Positions 6,102-15,102 are shown, numbered from the stretch's first letter. The stretch: DNA of 64,000 nucleotides from CAVQXR01 sp046330455 (GCA_046330455.1 JAXLSU010000002.1:375718-439717), one strand, 5' to 3'. Notes: a model not told the origin generated them from the letters alone. Translations and numbers: made by a program.

Positions 6102-9047
6102 CTACTCGACCGGCCCGGCTCCGCGCGACGCTCCGGCAGGCACGGCCCCGACCGGGTCGCCCGACCCGGGTGGCGCTCCGTCGGACGTCTCCTGTGTTCC
6201 GGGCTCGCCTGCAACGCCCGCCGGCGTGCGCTTTCGCCCTCTCCCGCCGCGCGTGCCGCGGCGGGTCCGGCGTGCGGGGGCTACACCGTTCTCCTCCTTC
6301 GGCGGAGCGGGGGCGTCAGCATCGGCGACCTGCTCCGTGGCGCCGGCACCTGCGTCGTCCTGATCCCCGTCCCCGCCCGCGGCGCCGGCCTCCGCCTCGC
6401 CGGCAGGACGCTTACGGCGTCCCTGACCGCCGCGGGAGCCTCGCCGCGTCCGCCGCTTGGGCGTTTCCCCTGCGGCGCTCGCGGCCTCCTCGACCACGGC
6501 CTCCGCCGGCGCGGCCTCGTTCGCGGGCTCGGAAGGTGCTTCCACGGCCTCGGCGTCCGGCTCGGCCCCGTTCTCGGCGGCCGCCGGCGTCGTCGCCTTC
6601 TTGCGACCCCGCCCGCCGCGCGTGCCGCGCCGCGTGCGCGGCTTGGGCGCCGGGACCTCGGCCTCGACCCCGGGCTCTCCCGCCTCGCGCTCCGCCGGCT
6701 CCCCGGCGGATGCCGGCGCCTCGGTCGCCTCCGCTTCGGTCTCGACGGCCCCCTCAGCCTCGACCGCTCCCTCGGCGGCTGCTACAGGCTTCTTGCGACC
6801 GCGCCCACCCCGCGAGCCTCGACGGGTCTTCTTCTTCGGCACCGCCTCCTCGGGCCCCGAGGCGTCCGCGTCCCCGCCCTCGACGGCGACGGGCTCCGGG
6901 GGAGCCTCGGCCTCCTCGCCGGCCGGCTCGACCACCACCGCGGCCTCGGGCTTCGGTCGCGCCGCACGCTTTCGGCGCGGCTTTGCCTTCGCAGCCTCCA
7001 GCTCGTCCGCCTCGGCGAGCGCCCCGGCCTCGACCGGGGCCTCGACCGCAACGGCCTTTGCGTCGACGAGGGCCCCGTAGGCCGCCGTCCGCGTCACGCG
7101 CTCGATCCGGACGGTCGCCCGCTTCCCCACCTTCTTCGCGGCGCCAGAGACGCTGACGACGTACCCGTCGAGGCGGGCGATCGCATCGTCCGGCTGCCGG
7201 AGGTTCGCCTCCTCGAGCAGCAGGCGGATCTCCTGACCCTCCATCACCGGCAGCGTCGCGGGCACGATCTCCTCGACGGTGCCCTCGGCGATCACCGCCA
7301 CGTGGCCGGGCGCCACGTCGTCGCGGGTCTCGAACGCGAGCGTCCGACCCGTCTCGCGCTCGAGCTCTGCGAGCCGCGAGCCTGCCGGCCCGATCAGGAT
7401 CCCGGCCACGACCGCCGAGACCTCGACCACGAGCGCCTCGGCGCTCGACTCCCCGGCGAGCCTGCGGAGGGTGCGCTCGGCATCGACCGCGTGGGTCTCG
7501 TCGGAGACGACGATGCCGTTGCCGTCGCACGCCGGGCAGCGGCACGTGAGGATCTCGCGGGGGCCGTCGGTGACGTTCTGCCGCGTCATCTCGACGAGGC
7601 CGAGCGGCGAGATCTCGACGACGTAGGTCTTCGTCCGATCGCGCTCGAGCTCCCGCTTCAGCGCCTCCTCGACCTCGTGCCGGTTCTTCGGGTTGGCCAT
7701 GTCGATGAAGTCGATGACGATGATCCCTCCGATGTCACGCAGGCGGAGCTGGCGGACGATCTCCTTCGTCGCCTCGAGGTTGTTCTTCGTGATCGTGTCC
7801 TCGAGCCGCGCCGTCGAGCTCCTCCCTCGTGCCCCCACGAACCTTCCCGTGTTCACGTCGATGACGGTGAACGCCTCTGCGTAGTCGAAGATCAGGTACC
7901 CCCCGGAGGGAAGGTCGACCCGCCGATCGAGCGTCGACCGCACGGCCGCGTCCACGCCGTAGCGCTCCATCAGCCGGTCCGCGTCGCGGTACAGCTCCAC
8001 CTTCTCGGCCAGCGACGGCGACGTGCGCTTCAGGTAGCTGACGATCCGGGCGTGCGTGCGCTCGTCGTCGATCGTCAGGTGCTCGAAGTCCCGGACGAAC
8101 ATGTCCCTGACGACGCGAAGCGGCAACTCCGCCTCGCGGTAGACGAGCGCCGGGGCCTCCGCGCGCTCGGCCCTCGCCTGGATCGTGGCCCAGAGCTTCT
8201 GCAGGAACACGAGATCACCGGTCAGCTCCTCCTCGGAGACACCCTCGGCGGCGGTGCGCACGATGATGCCACCCTCCTGCAGGTCGAGCCCCTTGCAGAG
8301 CTTCTTCAGGCGCTCGCGCTCGTCGTCGTCGAGGCGGCGGGAGACGCCGACGCCGTCGTCGAAGGGCGTGTAGACGATGAACCTGCCGGGGAGCGAGATC
8401 TCGGTCGTCAACCGCGCTCCCTTCGTGCCCATCGGGTCCTTCACCGCCTGGACGAGCAGCTCCTGCCCACGGGCGATCAGGTCCTGGATCCGGCGGCCGT
8501 GCCGCTTCCCCTCGAGCTCCGGCGCCACGATCTCGTCCACGTACAGGAACCCGTTCTTCTCGAGGCCGATCTCGATGAAGGACGCCTCCATCCCGGGCAG
8601 CACGCTGTCGACGACGCCCTTGTAGATGTTGCCGGCGATCGAACGGCGCCCCGGACGCTCGAGGTAGACCTCGACCGGCTGACCGTCCTCGAGCACGGCG
8701 ACCCGCTGCTCTCCGACGTCGATCGAGACGAGCAGCTCCTTGCGGACGGGCGGCAGCGTGGAGCGGCGGGGAGTCTCCGCCCGCCGGCGGCGCTCACGCT
8801 TCTTCGGAGCAGGCTTCGCCGGTGGTGCCTCGGCTGCGGCCGGCTCCGCCGGCGCCCCGGCGGCTGCGGCATCCTTCTCCTGCCTGGGCTTTCGGCTCCG
8901 CGTCGTCGTTCGGCGCGGCGCCTTCGGAGCTTCCTCAGGCGCCGCGGGCGGCGGAGCCTCCGTCGTCGTTTCCTCTACGGGCGGGGCGGCTGCCGACTCG
9001 GGCGCCTCGTCCCCGGAGCTCGCCTTGCGGCGGAACCATGAACGCAC
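6102..9047 (-). CDS. rne: Ribonuclease E/G with RGG-repeat tail
   Basis: The endonuclease that starts mRNA decay and rRNA processing. Residues about 1-90 are an acidic/basic disordered leader rich in Ala, Pro and Glu. An S1 RNA-binding domain follows (NIYKGVVDSVLPGMEASFIEIG), then the DNase I-like catalytic core with the two metal-binding aspartates in VIDVNTGRFVG and VIDFIDM, then the CPACDGNG zinc-link. After about residue 690 comes a long low-complexity tail with four copies of a basic block, (K/R)TRRG(S/T)RGG(R/Q)GR(K/R), spaced by acidic Ala/Glu-rich linkers. Start GTG 9047 follows an AGGAGG site. The 981-residue size is close to mycobacterial RNase E. Confidence 0.96.
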   Translation of the reverse strand: MRSWFRRKASSGDEAPESAAAPPVEETTTEAPPPAAPEEAPKAPRRTTTRSRKPRQEKDAAAAGAPAEPAAAEAPPAKPAPKKRERRRRAETPRRSTLPPVRKELLVSIDVGEQRVAVLEDGQPVEVYLERPGRRSIAGNIYKGVVDSVLPGMEASFIEIGLEKNGFLYVDEIVAPELEGKRHGRRIQDLIARGQELLVQAVKDPMGTKGARLTTEISLPGRFIVYTPFDDGVGVSRRLDDDERERLKKLCKGLDLQEGGIIVRTAAEGVSEEELTGDLVFLQKLWATIQARAERAEAPALVYREAELPLRVVRDMFVRDFEHLTIDDERTHARIVSYLKRTSPSLAEKVELYRDADRLMERYGVDAAVRSTLDRRVDLPSGGYLIFDYAEAFTVIDVNTGRFVGARGRSSTARLEDTITKNNLEATKEIVRQLRLRDIGGIIVIDFIDMANPKNRHEVEEALKRELERDRTKTYVVEISPLGLVEMTRQNVTDGPREILTCRCPACDGNGIVVSDETHAVDAERTLRRLAGESSAEALVVEVSAVVAGILIGPAGSRLAELERETGRTLAFETRDDVAPGHVAVIAEGTVEEIVPATLPVMEGQEIRLLLEEANLRQPDDAIARLDGYVVSVSGAAKKVGKRATVRIERVTRTAAYGALVDAKAVAVEAPVEAGALAEADELEAAKAKPRRKRAARPKPEAAVVVEPAGEEAEAPPEPVAVEGGDADASGPEEAVPKKKTRRGSRGGRGRKKPVAAAEGAVEAEGAVETEAEATEAPASAGEPAEREAGEPGVEAEVPAPKPRTRRGTRGGRGRKKATTPAAAENGAEPDAEAVEAPSEPANEAAPAEAVVEEAASAAGETPKRRTRRGSRGGQGRRKRPAGEAEAGAAGGDGDQDDAGAGATEQVADADAPAPPKEENGVAPARRTRRGTRGGRGRKRTPAGVAGEPGTQETSDGAPPGSGDPVGAVPAGASRGAGPVE

Positions 9048-9072
9048 GTAATCCTCCTACCGTGCCGCGCAC

Positions 9073-9108
9073 GGGAAGGCAAAAGCCTCTGCAAAGCGTG
9101 GCCTTCCC
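9073..9108 (-). promoter_or_regulatory. Hairpin in the rne leader
   Basis: Perfect 8-bp arms (GGGAAGGC / GCCTTCCC, at 9073-9080 and 9101-9108) enclose a 20-nt loop, 25 nt upstream of the rne start codon. A smaller GGC-TTTT-GCC hairpin nests inside on the transcript strand. In E. coli, RNase E senses a hairpin in its own leader and limits its own synthesis. A similar role here is only inferred from position. Confidence 0.35.
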
Positions 9109-9192
9109 TGCTGCGATGGCGACTGGGGTTGTCATGACCGATGGTCTCCGAGATCCCGCTCACCCGACCCGGGCCGGTGCTCTCGGCGTCAT

Positions 9193-10074
9193 CTAGAGCG
9201 TAGTCGATGGGGCGGATCCTCCGGCCGTCCCGGCGGGAGCCGCCCCGGGAGTCGCGCGTTGCTCCGGTAGACGTTGCACGGCCTCGGCCACCGCCCGGGT
9301 GCCCGCGTAGGCGACCGCGGCCTGGATCAGCGGGGTGGGGATCGGAAGCCTGTGCCGCAGCCTGCGCGCGAGCGTCCGGCCGGCGAGGCCGGCCGCGAGC
9401 GCGCCGGCGAGCCCCGCGACGAGCGCCGGTCCCTCCGTCTTCATGCCACGGGCTGCCATCAGGCGAAGCGCGAGGCGCAGCTGGCCGAGCGTGAGGGCCG
9501 GGAAGTCCGGTCCGGGAGCGAACGACGACGCCGAGAGGATCGCGTTCCGGCGCGCCGCCCGGCTCACGAGCTGCTCCATGACGCCACGGCGAAGGGCCGG
9601 GAGCCGGCCCGCGATCGCCCAGGCGTGCTCGGGCGCCCGTACCGCGAGACGCCGCGCGATCGCGTCGATCGCGGGCCGGTCGAGCTCGTTCGTGCGAATC
9701 ACGTCGGTTGCGAGGACGTACGGCAGAATCGGGACGTCCCTCTCGCTCCCCCCGACGATCACGCACAGCAGCGGAATCCCGCTCCGATCCGCCCTCCGCA
9801 GCGCGTGCTCGTCGCCGGGCGTCGCCGCCTGGTGGACGAGGTAGACGACGGCGGCGCCGTCGCGCACCTCCGGACGGTCGAGGTCGAGGATCCCCACGCT
9901 GCCCACGAGGTCCGGATCGCCGCCCTCGCTCAACGCCGACCGCAGCTCGGCGGTCAGGGACGGCGCCCCGGAGAGGACGAGCGGCCGCACGGCCGCCGAC
10001 TCGCGGCGGAGCTCCGAGAGCACGCCGGGCACGGCGGTCGCCACGCCGGTCAGAGGGCTCCCGGCGAGCGTCAC
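9193..10074 (-). CDS. DUF697 domain protein
   Basis: A 293-residue protein of unknown function. Start GTG 10074 overlaps the rodA stop as GTGA, so the two are translationally coupled. Residues about 1-180 have the alternating hydrophobic strands of a degenerate nucleotide-binding fold (VGSVGILDLDRP, VVYLVHQAATP, IPLLCVIVGGSE, PYVLATDVI) without a clear Walker A. The C-terminal part (LVSRAARRNAILSA, LTLGQLRLALRLMAARG, then Ala/Gly-rich ALVAGLAGALAAGLAGR) matches the DUF697 membrane-associated domain found in YcjF-like GTPase partners. The context suggests a link to the elongasome, which is inference only. Confidence 0.7.
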   Translation of the reverse strand: MTLAGSPLTGVATAVPGVLSELRRESAAVRPLVLSGAPSLTAELRSALSEGGDPDLVGSVGILDLDRPEVRDGAAVVYLVHQAATPGDEHALRRADRSGIPLLCVIVGGSERDVPILPYVLATDVIRTNELDRPAIDAIARRLAVRAPEHAWAIAGRLPALRRGVMEQLVSRAARRNAILSASSFAPGPDFPALTLGQLRLALRLMAARGMKTEGPALVAGLAGALAAGLAGRTLARRLRHRLPIPTPLIQAAVAYAGTRAVAEAVQRLPEQRATPGAAPAGTAGGSAPSTTL

Positions 10075-11261
10075 CGGCGAGCCCCGATCCGGCCGCGCAC
10101 GTGGACGGCCTCGAGGATCCCCACCATCGCGAGCGACACGATCAGCGAGCTCCCGCCGTAGCTGACGAACGGCAGCGTGATGCCGGTGATCGGTGCGATG
10201 CCGATGTTCATCCCGACGTTGAGGAAGACCTGGAACAGCAACGTCGCCACGATCGAGCCCGCCAGGGTCGCCTGGAACAGCGAGGTCGCGCCGGCCACGA
10301 TCCGCATCCCCCTCCAGATCACGATCGCGTACAGGAGCAGCAGGATCGCGGCGCCGAGGAAGCCCCGCTGCTCGGCCAGCGACGCGAACACGAAATCGGT
10401 GTGGTGCTCGGGCAGGTAGTCGAGCCGCGTCTGGGTAGCCCCGACCACGCCCCGTCCGTCGAGCCCACCCGCGCCGACGGCCGTGATCGCCTGGTTGACG
10501 TTCCACGTCGTTCCGCTCGGGTCGGAGTCGGGGTCGACGAAGCCGACGAGCCTGTCCACCTGGTACGGCTTCAGGACGTCGACCCCCAGCGAGGGCAGGA
10601 TCCAGACGACGGCCAGCGCGAGGACGACGCCGACGGTGGCGAGCGCCGCGAGATGCTGCCAGCGGACGCCGGCGAAGAACAGCGCCCCGATGAGCGCGAA
10701 GCCGTAGACGATCGCCGAGCCGAAGTCGGGCTCGAGAAAGACGAGCAGCGCAGGTCCGAGCGCGATGCCGACGGCGGCGAGCACCGTCCAGACCGACTCG
10801 AGGTCGTTGGCCCTCGACGCGAGGAAGCCGGCGATGAACACGATCAGCGCAATCTTCCCGAGCTCCGACGCCTGGAGCTGGAAGAAGGACAGGTCGATCC
10901 AGCGCTTGGAGCCGCGCACGTCCGAGCCGATCGCGAGCACGAGCACCATCAGGGCGATGGCGCCGGCGAAGAGCACGTGCCGGAGCTGGCGGAGCCGCTC
11001 CGGATCGATCCACGCCATCAGCGCAAACGCGAGCGCGCCGGCGGCGAGGTAGATCCCCTGCCTGCGAACGAAGTAGCCCGGGTCTCCGGTGATGTCGTCG
11101 ACGGTGACCGTGCGCACGATCCAGAGGCCGTACGCCGCGAGCCCCGCGACGGCCGCGAGCAGCAGGTAGTCGAGGTTACGCAGGACGTCGCCGGCGCTCG
11201 CTCCGATCCGCCGGCGCTCCTCGGGTGCGGTCAGACGATAGATGTGGGGCTGCGTCGCCAT
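10071..11261 (-). CDS. rodA: Rod-shape SEDS glycan polymerase RodA
   Basis: A membrane glycosyltransferase that polymerises lipid II during side-wall growth, working with PBP2. About ten transmembrane segments are apparent. SEDS landmarks include GSKRWIDLSFFQLQASELGK, FLEPDFGSAIV, LPEHHTDFVFASLAEQRGF and the terminal GITLPFVSYGGSS. The ATG shares one base with the mrdA stop (TGATG). It sits between mrdA and the DUF697 gene in one operon. FtsW is the close alternative; adjacency to mrdA and mreBCD favours RodA. Confidence 0.94.
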   Translation of the reverse strand: MATQPHIYRLTAPEERRRIGASAGDVLRNLDYLLLAAVAGLAAYGLWIVRTVTVDDITGDPGYFVRRQGIYLAAGALAFALMAWIDPERLRQLRHVLFAGAIALMVLVLAIGSDVRGSKRWIDLSFFQLQASELGKIALIVFIAGFLASRANDLESVWTVLAAVGIALGPALLVFLEPDFGSAIVYGFALIGALFFAGVRWQHLAALATVGVVLALAVVWILPSLGVDVLKPYQVDRLVGFVDPDSDPSGTTWNVNQAITAVGAGGLDGRGVVGATQTRLDYLPEHHTDFVFASLAEQRGFLGAAILLLLYAIVIWRGMRIVAGATSLFQATLAGSIVATLLFQVFLNVGMNIGIAPITGITLPFVSYGGSSLIVSLAMVGILEAVHVRGRIGARR

Positions 11262-13246
11262 CAGTCGGACTCACGCAGCTCGAACGGCGGCGACGGCACG
11301 CCCCACCACTCCTCGAACACCTTGAGCGCGACGGGAGCGGCGACCTCGCCGCCGTGCCCACCGTTCTCGATCACCGCGCAGACGACGAGCGGCCGATCCT
11401 TGTAGAGCGGATTCCCGTCGGTCGGCCCGTAGCCACACCACCACGACTGGTCCTGCAGGTTGTTGTAGATCCCACCCTCGTATCCGGGATAGCCGCGCGG
11501 GAACTGCCGGTACTGCTCGGCCGTGCCCGTCTTCCCGGCGATCTGGACCGGATAGCCGGAGAAGACCGTGAAGGAGGTGCCGTAGCTCTTGTGCGTCACG
11601 TCCCAGAGGGAGGACTGGATCAATGCGACGTTCTCGGGGTGGAGCCCGATGTCCCGGGGCGGCTTCCCGCCGAACGTTCGCAGGATCACGGGCCTCTGCT
11701 CGCTCGAGCTGCGCGGCTGCTCGATGTACTTGACGAGATGGGGCTGGACGAGCTTGCCGCCGTTTGCGATCAGCGCGTAGAAGCGCGCCATCTGGAGCGG
11801 GGTGACCTGGAGCTCGCCCTGGCCGATCGCCAGCTGCACCGAGTTGCCGGACTTCCAGAGCCGGTCGATCTCGCTCGAGTACCGCCGCTTGCGCCACGCC
11901 GGCGTCGGGACGAGGCCCTCGCTGTCGGGGATATCGACACCCGTCGTCCCGCCGAAGCCCATCTGCTTCGCCCAGTCCTGGAGCGGGCTGCCCTTGGCCC
12001 GGTAGAAGCGAAGCCCGAGCTCGTAGAAGTACGTGTCGCAGGACCTGGCCATGGCGACCGACAGGCTCATCGGCTCGTCGACGTACGGGTCCCAGTTGCG
12101 GAACCGCTGTCCGTCGATGACCCGTTCGGGCTCGCACTGGATCTGCTCGTACGGGTCGAGCATCCCCTGCTCCATCGCGGCGAGCGCCGTGACGGGCTTG
12201 AAGATCGACCCCGGTGGGTAGAGGCCGCCCGTCGCCCGGTTCGTCAGCGGGTAGTTGCTGCCGGGCCGTTGCAGGATCTCCCACTTCTTCGCGTCGAGGC
12301 GGCCCGAGAAGATGCCCGGGTCGTAGGACGGGAACGACGCCATCGCCATGATCTCGCCGTTGCGGGGATCCATCGCCACGATCGCGCCGCCGTACGCCGC
12401 CCAGTTCCCGTTGCCGCGGGCGAGGTCGATCCCGTACCGCAGCGCGTCCTCTGCCGCCTGCTGGAGGTCCGCGTCGACCGTGAGACGAACCGCGTAGCCG
12501 GCCTTCGGGAGTCGGTTCGGCTGCGGGGTGCTCGTGAAGTTGCCCCCGGCATCCACGGTCACCTGTCCCGTTCCGGGCTCGCCGCGAAGCAGCTTGTCGT
12601 AGGCCTGCTCGATCCCCGTCTGGCCGATCCGGTCGCCGCCACGGTAGCCGGGCCCGAGCTGCTCGAGCTGCTCCTTCGTCACCTCGCCGACGTACCCGAG
12701 CAGCTGCGCGGCGAGCGAGTCGTCCTCGTAGTGTCGAAGCTGGGTGTGCTCGAGCTTCACGCCGGGAAACTCCGAGCTGTGCTCGGACAGGTAGTCGGCC
12801 TTCGGATCGCGCACGTCCGTCTTCACGACGAGCGGCGTGAGCGGATCCTCGAGCCGTGCCCGCGCCGCCTTCAGGAGCTGACCACGCGGGACCTCGAGGA
12901 GCGCGGAGAGCTTCGTCACGACGCTCTCGAGCTGACCCTCGGGAACGTAGGCAGGCCAGAGCTGTACCACCGTGCCCGGAACGTTCGTTACGAGCGGACG
13001 GCCGCTGCGGTCGAGGATCGGACCGCGCGGAGCCTGGATCCGGAATGTCCTGACCTGGTTGTCGCGGGCGCTCTCGAGGTACTCCTCGCCCGAGATCACC
13101 TGGAGTGCCCAGAGGCGAAAGAACAGGACACCGAAGAGGACGACGGCCACGACGCCGAGGATCGCGAGGCGGATCGCCGTCCGCGGCGTGAGCCTGTAGG
13201 GCTCCTCGACGCGCGGATCGGGCGGCAGGAAGGCGCCGCTAGACAA
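11261..13246 (-). CDS. mrdA: Penicillin-binding protein 2 (elongasome transpeptidase)
   Basis: Cross-links peptidoglycan during cell elongation. TTG 13246 is chosen over more upstream starts because an AAGGAGG site lies 6 bases before it, inside the end of mreD. The protein (about 661 residues) has one membrane anchor (AILGVVAVVLFGVLFFRLW), a dimerisation domain starting at QAPRGPILDRSGRPL, and a transpeptidase domain with the active-site Ser in PPGSIFKP, the ARSCDTYFYE second motif and AGKTGTAEQ. The order mreB-C-D-mrdA-rodA is the classic Rod operon. Confidence 0.95.
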   Translation of the reverse strand: MSSGAFLPPDPRVEEPYRLTPRTAIRLAILGVVAVVLFGVLFFRLWALQVISGEEYLESARDNQVRTFRIQAPRGPILDRSGRPLVTNVPGTVVQLWPAYVPEGQLESVVTKLSALLEVPRGQLLKAARARLEDPLTPLVVKTDVRDPKADYLSEHSSEFPGVKLEHTQLRHYEDDSLAAQLLGYVGEVTKEQLEQLGPGYRGGDRIGQTGIEQAYDKLLRGEPGTGQVTVDAGGNFTSTPQPNRLPKAGYAVRLTVDADLQQAAEDALRYGIDLARGNGNWAAYGGAIVAMDPRNGEIMAMASFPSYDPGIFSGRLDAKKWEILQRPGSNYPLTNRATGGLYPPGSIFKPVTALAAMEQGMLDPYEQIQCEPERVIDGQRFRNWDPYVDEPMSLSVAMARSCDTYFYELGLRFYRAKGSPLQDWAKQMGFGGTTGVDIPDSEGLVPTPAWRKRRYSSEIDRLWKSGNSVQLAIGQGELQVTPLQMARFYALIANGGKLVQPHLVKYIEQPRSSSEQRPVILRTFGGKPPRDIGLHPENVALIQSSLWDVTHKSYGTSFTVFSGYPVQIAGKTGTAEQYRQFPRGYPGYEGGIYNNLQDQSWWCGYGPTDGNPLYKDRPLVVCAVIENGGHGGEVAAPVALKVFEEWWGVPSPPFELRESD

Positions 13247-13766
13247 CGGCCACCTCCTTGATGCGCTCACGCCGAGGTGGCGGCGGAAGGAGCTTCCTCG
13301 CCGCGACGTAGGCGGGGATCGCAAGCGCCGCGTTCAGGATCAGCGTGGGTACGAGGACGCGCCCGAGGACCGTTCCCACCGAGACCGACTCGCCGAGCAG
13401 CAGGTGGACGACGGCCGACGCCAGCTGCACGGCGACCGTGACGAGAACGACCGTGATCAGGATTCGCGTCTTCTGGTGCTCGTGGTTCGACGTGGCGTCG
13501 CCGACCCGGCCCGCCAGGTACCCGGCCCCGGTGAGCAGGAGCGACGTCAGCCCGAGCGTGCCGAGCGTCGAGACGTCGACGAGCAGCCCCGCCCAGAAGC
13601 CGCACGCCGCCCCGTAGATCGGCCCGCGCAGCAAGGCGATGGACACGAGCACGAGCAGGAGCACGTCGGCACGGCCCTCGAGGAGCTCGAACGCATTCAC
13701 GAGCACGACCTGCAGGAGGGCCGCGACGGTGACGACGACGGCTGCCTTGGCGGCGTCGAGGATCAT
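13239..13766 (-). CDS. mreD: Rod shape-determining membrane protein MreD
   Basis: An integral membrane partner of MreC and RodA. It has 175 residues with about five hydrophobic helices (VVVTVAALLQVVLVNAF, VLLLVLVSIALLRGP, ILITVVLVTVAVQLASAVVHLLLG and others) and a basic C-terminal tail with a polyproline stretch. ATG 13766 overlaps the mreC stop as ATGA. Its end overlaps the mrdA start by 8 bp and carries the mrdA ribosome site. Confidence 0.9.
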   Translation of the reverse strand: MILDAAKAAVVVTVAALLQVVLVNAFELLEGRADVLLLVLVSIALLRGPIYGAACGFWAGLLVDVSTLGTLGLTSLLLTGAGYLAGRVGDATSNHEHQKTRILITVVLVTVAVQLASAVVHLLLGESVSVGTVLGRVLVPTLILNAALAIPAYVAARKLLPPPPRRERIKEVAVV

Positions 13767-14593
13767 CGCGCGACGAGGATCACCACCTCGGAGAGCTCGT
13801 CCAGGTCTGCCGCCGGCTCGACCTGGATCTGCTTGAACAGATCGATGTCGCGCTGGCCGACGCTCGTCACCGTGCCGATGCGGATCCACGGCGGGTAGAG
13901 GGACGAGAGCTCGCCCACCTGCCAGCCGGCGGTCGCGACCGTGCTCCCCTCGTTCACGACCTCGTCCTTGGCGACGCGATCGAGCACGAGCGCCGAGCCG
14001 TTCTGGGTCGCCGACACGACCCCGCGGGCGCCCGTGCCGAGCACGACGGCGGAGACGCTGAGGGACTGGTCGGTGAGGAGCGTCACCTGGGCGCTGCTCG
14101 GCGTGACGTTCGTGACGAGGCCCACGAGGTCGCCGTCCGCCGTGATCACGGGTGCGTTCAGCGCTACCCCTGCGTCCGATCCGGCGGCTACCACGAGCTT
14201 CTGCTGGAAGGGGCCCGGCGGCTGCACGAGGATCCGGGTCACGATCCGGTCGTAGTCCGCGAACTGCGGCCCCTCGACGAGACCGACGAGCTTTCGGAGA
14301 CGCTCGTTCTCGGCGAGAGCCGCCTCTGCCTGAACGGCCCGGGTCTCGAGCTCCTGGACGCGGAGCTCGAGCCGGTCGCGGTCGGCCTTGTCCGAGACGA
14401 GGTCGGACACGTACCCGTACGCATCCTGGAACGGCCGCGCGACCCGCTCGCCGACGACCTCGAGCGGATGGACGATCGCGAGCCCGAGGCGCTGCGCCGC
14501 GTGGAGCCCTCCCTCCTCGTCCTCCCGCAGGTACACGGTCAACAGCGCGAGCGAGACGAGGACGAGCACGGCGACGACGAGCCGCCGAGCCAT
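13763..14593 (-). CDS. mreC: Rod shape-determining protein MreC
   Basis: A periplasm-facing scaffold that activates PBP2/RodA. It starts at ATG 14593 (MARRLVVAVLVLVSLALL), a signal-anchor. A coiled coil follows (DKADRDRLELRVQELETRAVQAEAALAENERLRKL, about residues 68-102), then two beta-rich MreC domains (VTRILVQPPGPFQQKLVVAAGSDAGV; GRLVGLV-like VTADGDLVGLVTNV). The 276-residue length is normal. It is separated from mreB by 509 bp of repeats, so it may have its own promoter. A GTG directly upstream is an alternative start. Confidence 0.92.
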   Translation of the reverse strand: MARRLVVAVLVLVSLALLTVYLREDEEGGLHAAQRLGLAIVHPLEVVGERVARPFQDAYGYVSDLVSDKADRDRLELRVQELETRAVQAEAALAENERLRKLVGLVEGPQFADYDRIVTRILVQPPGPFQQKLVVAAGSDAGVALNAPVITADGDLVGLVTNVTPSSAQVTLLTDQSLSVSAVVLGTGARGVVSATQNGSALVLDRVAKDEVVNEGSTVATAGWQVGELSSLYPPWIRIGTVTSVGQRDIDLFKQIQVEPAADLDELSEVVILVAR

Positions 14594-14865
14594 CACGCTT
14601 CGCGCTCGCGGGGGAGAGCCGGCAGTCGTGCTCAGCCGGGGCAGCCGTGCGGTTCGTTGACGTGGCACGGAACAGAGATTGTAGGCATCGATCCCGGCGC
14701 TTCGGCGCAGCAAAGGCTGCGGGGAGCGGCCCCGCAACGGGCCGCGTTCACACCGCGTCCGCCGCAGAGCGGCCGGCTCGGCCGGCCGCGACCGGCGCAG
14801 GAGCCGGGCGAAGCCCGGCGGTCACGGGCTTCCGTGCGGGCCCTGCGGGCCCGCGATCAGCGGGC

Positions 14866-15022
14866 CGGCCCGGCCGAGCCGGGCCGTCAGCCGCTAGACC
14901 GTGCGGCCCTCCGGGCCCGCGAATCGTGGCCGGCCCGGCCGAGCCGGGCCGTCAGCCGCTAGCCGGCGCCCTCCGGGCCCGCGACAGCGGTCCGGCCCGG
15001 CCGAGCCGGGCCGTCAGCCGCT
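14866..15022. repeat. Three tandem copies of a 62-65-bp GC-rich unit
   Basis: A 30-31-bp core recurs at 14866, 14931 and 14993. It starts CGGCCCGGCCGAGCCGGG and ends CCGTCAGCCGCT, and is joined by diverged GGGCCCGCGA-type linkers. The core contains the palindrome GGCCCGGC / GCCGGGCC. Related single copies occur at 25931-25953 (inverted) and 60339-60370. Confidence 0.85.
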
Positions 15023-15079
15023 GACCGTGGGCTCCGCCCGCGAGCCTGCGGCCCGGCGCCTCCGGCGCGGCCGCTGCGC

Positions 15080-15098
15080 GGCCCGCCAAAGGCGGGCC
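15080..15098 (-). terminator. GC hairpin just after mreB
   Basis: Arms GGCCCGCC / GGCGGGCC enclose a 3-base loop, 5 bases past the mreB stop codon. No U-tract follows on the transcript strand, so it may be an attenuator or mRNA-end stabiliser instead of a standard intrinsic terminator. Confidence 0.35.
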
Positions 15099-15102
15099 TT
15101 GC

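Larger units (their letters stand above)
14594..15102. other. 509-bp repeat-rich spacer between mreB and mreC
   Basis: No coding frame is credible here; all six frames give low-complexity Arg/Ala/Pro sequence. The stretch is dominated by GGCC-type palindromes and a tandem repeat (14866-15022). A hairpin sits at 15080-15098, directly after the mreB stop. Spacers this long are unusual inside an mre cluster. Confidence 0.7.

Noticed and set aside
7302..9041. A 579-codon plus-strand frame opposite rne
   Set aside because: Antisense shadow of RNase E; no recognisable motif and no ribosome site.
11225..13261. A 678-codon open frame on the plus strand opposite rodA and mrdA
   Set aside because: It is the high-GC antisense shadow of two genes with clear catalytic motifs. 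Its translation is low-complexity Arg/Val/Glu/Asp/Leu-rich sequence without any domain.
14866..15022. Possible CRISPR array between mreB and mreC
   Set aside because: Only three units, with GC-rich linkers that resemble each other and no unique spacers. No cas genes are near.
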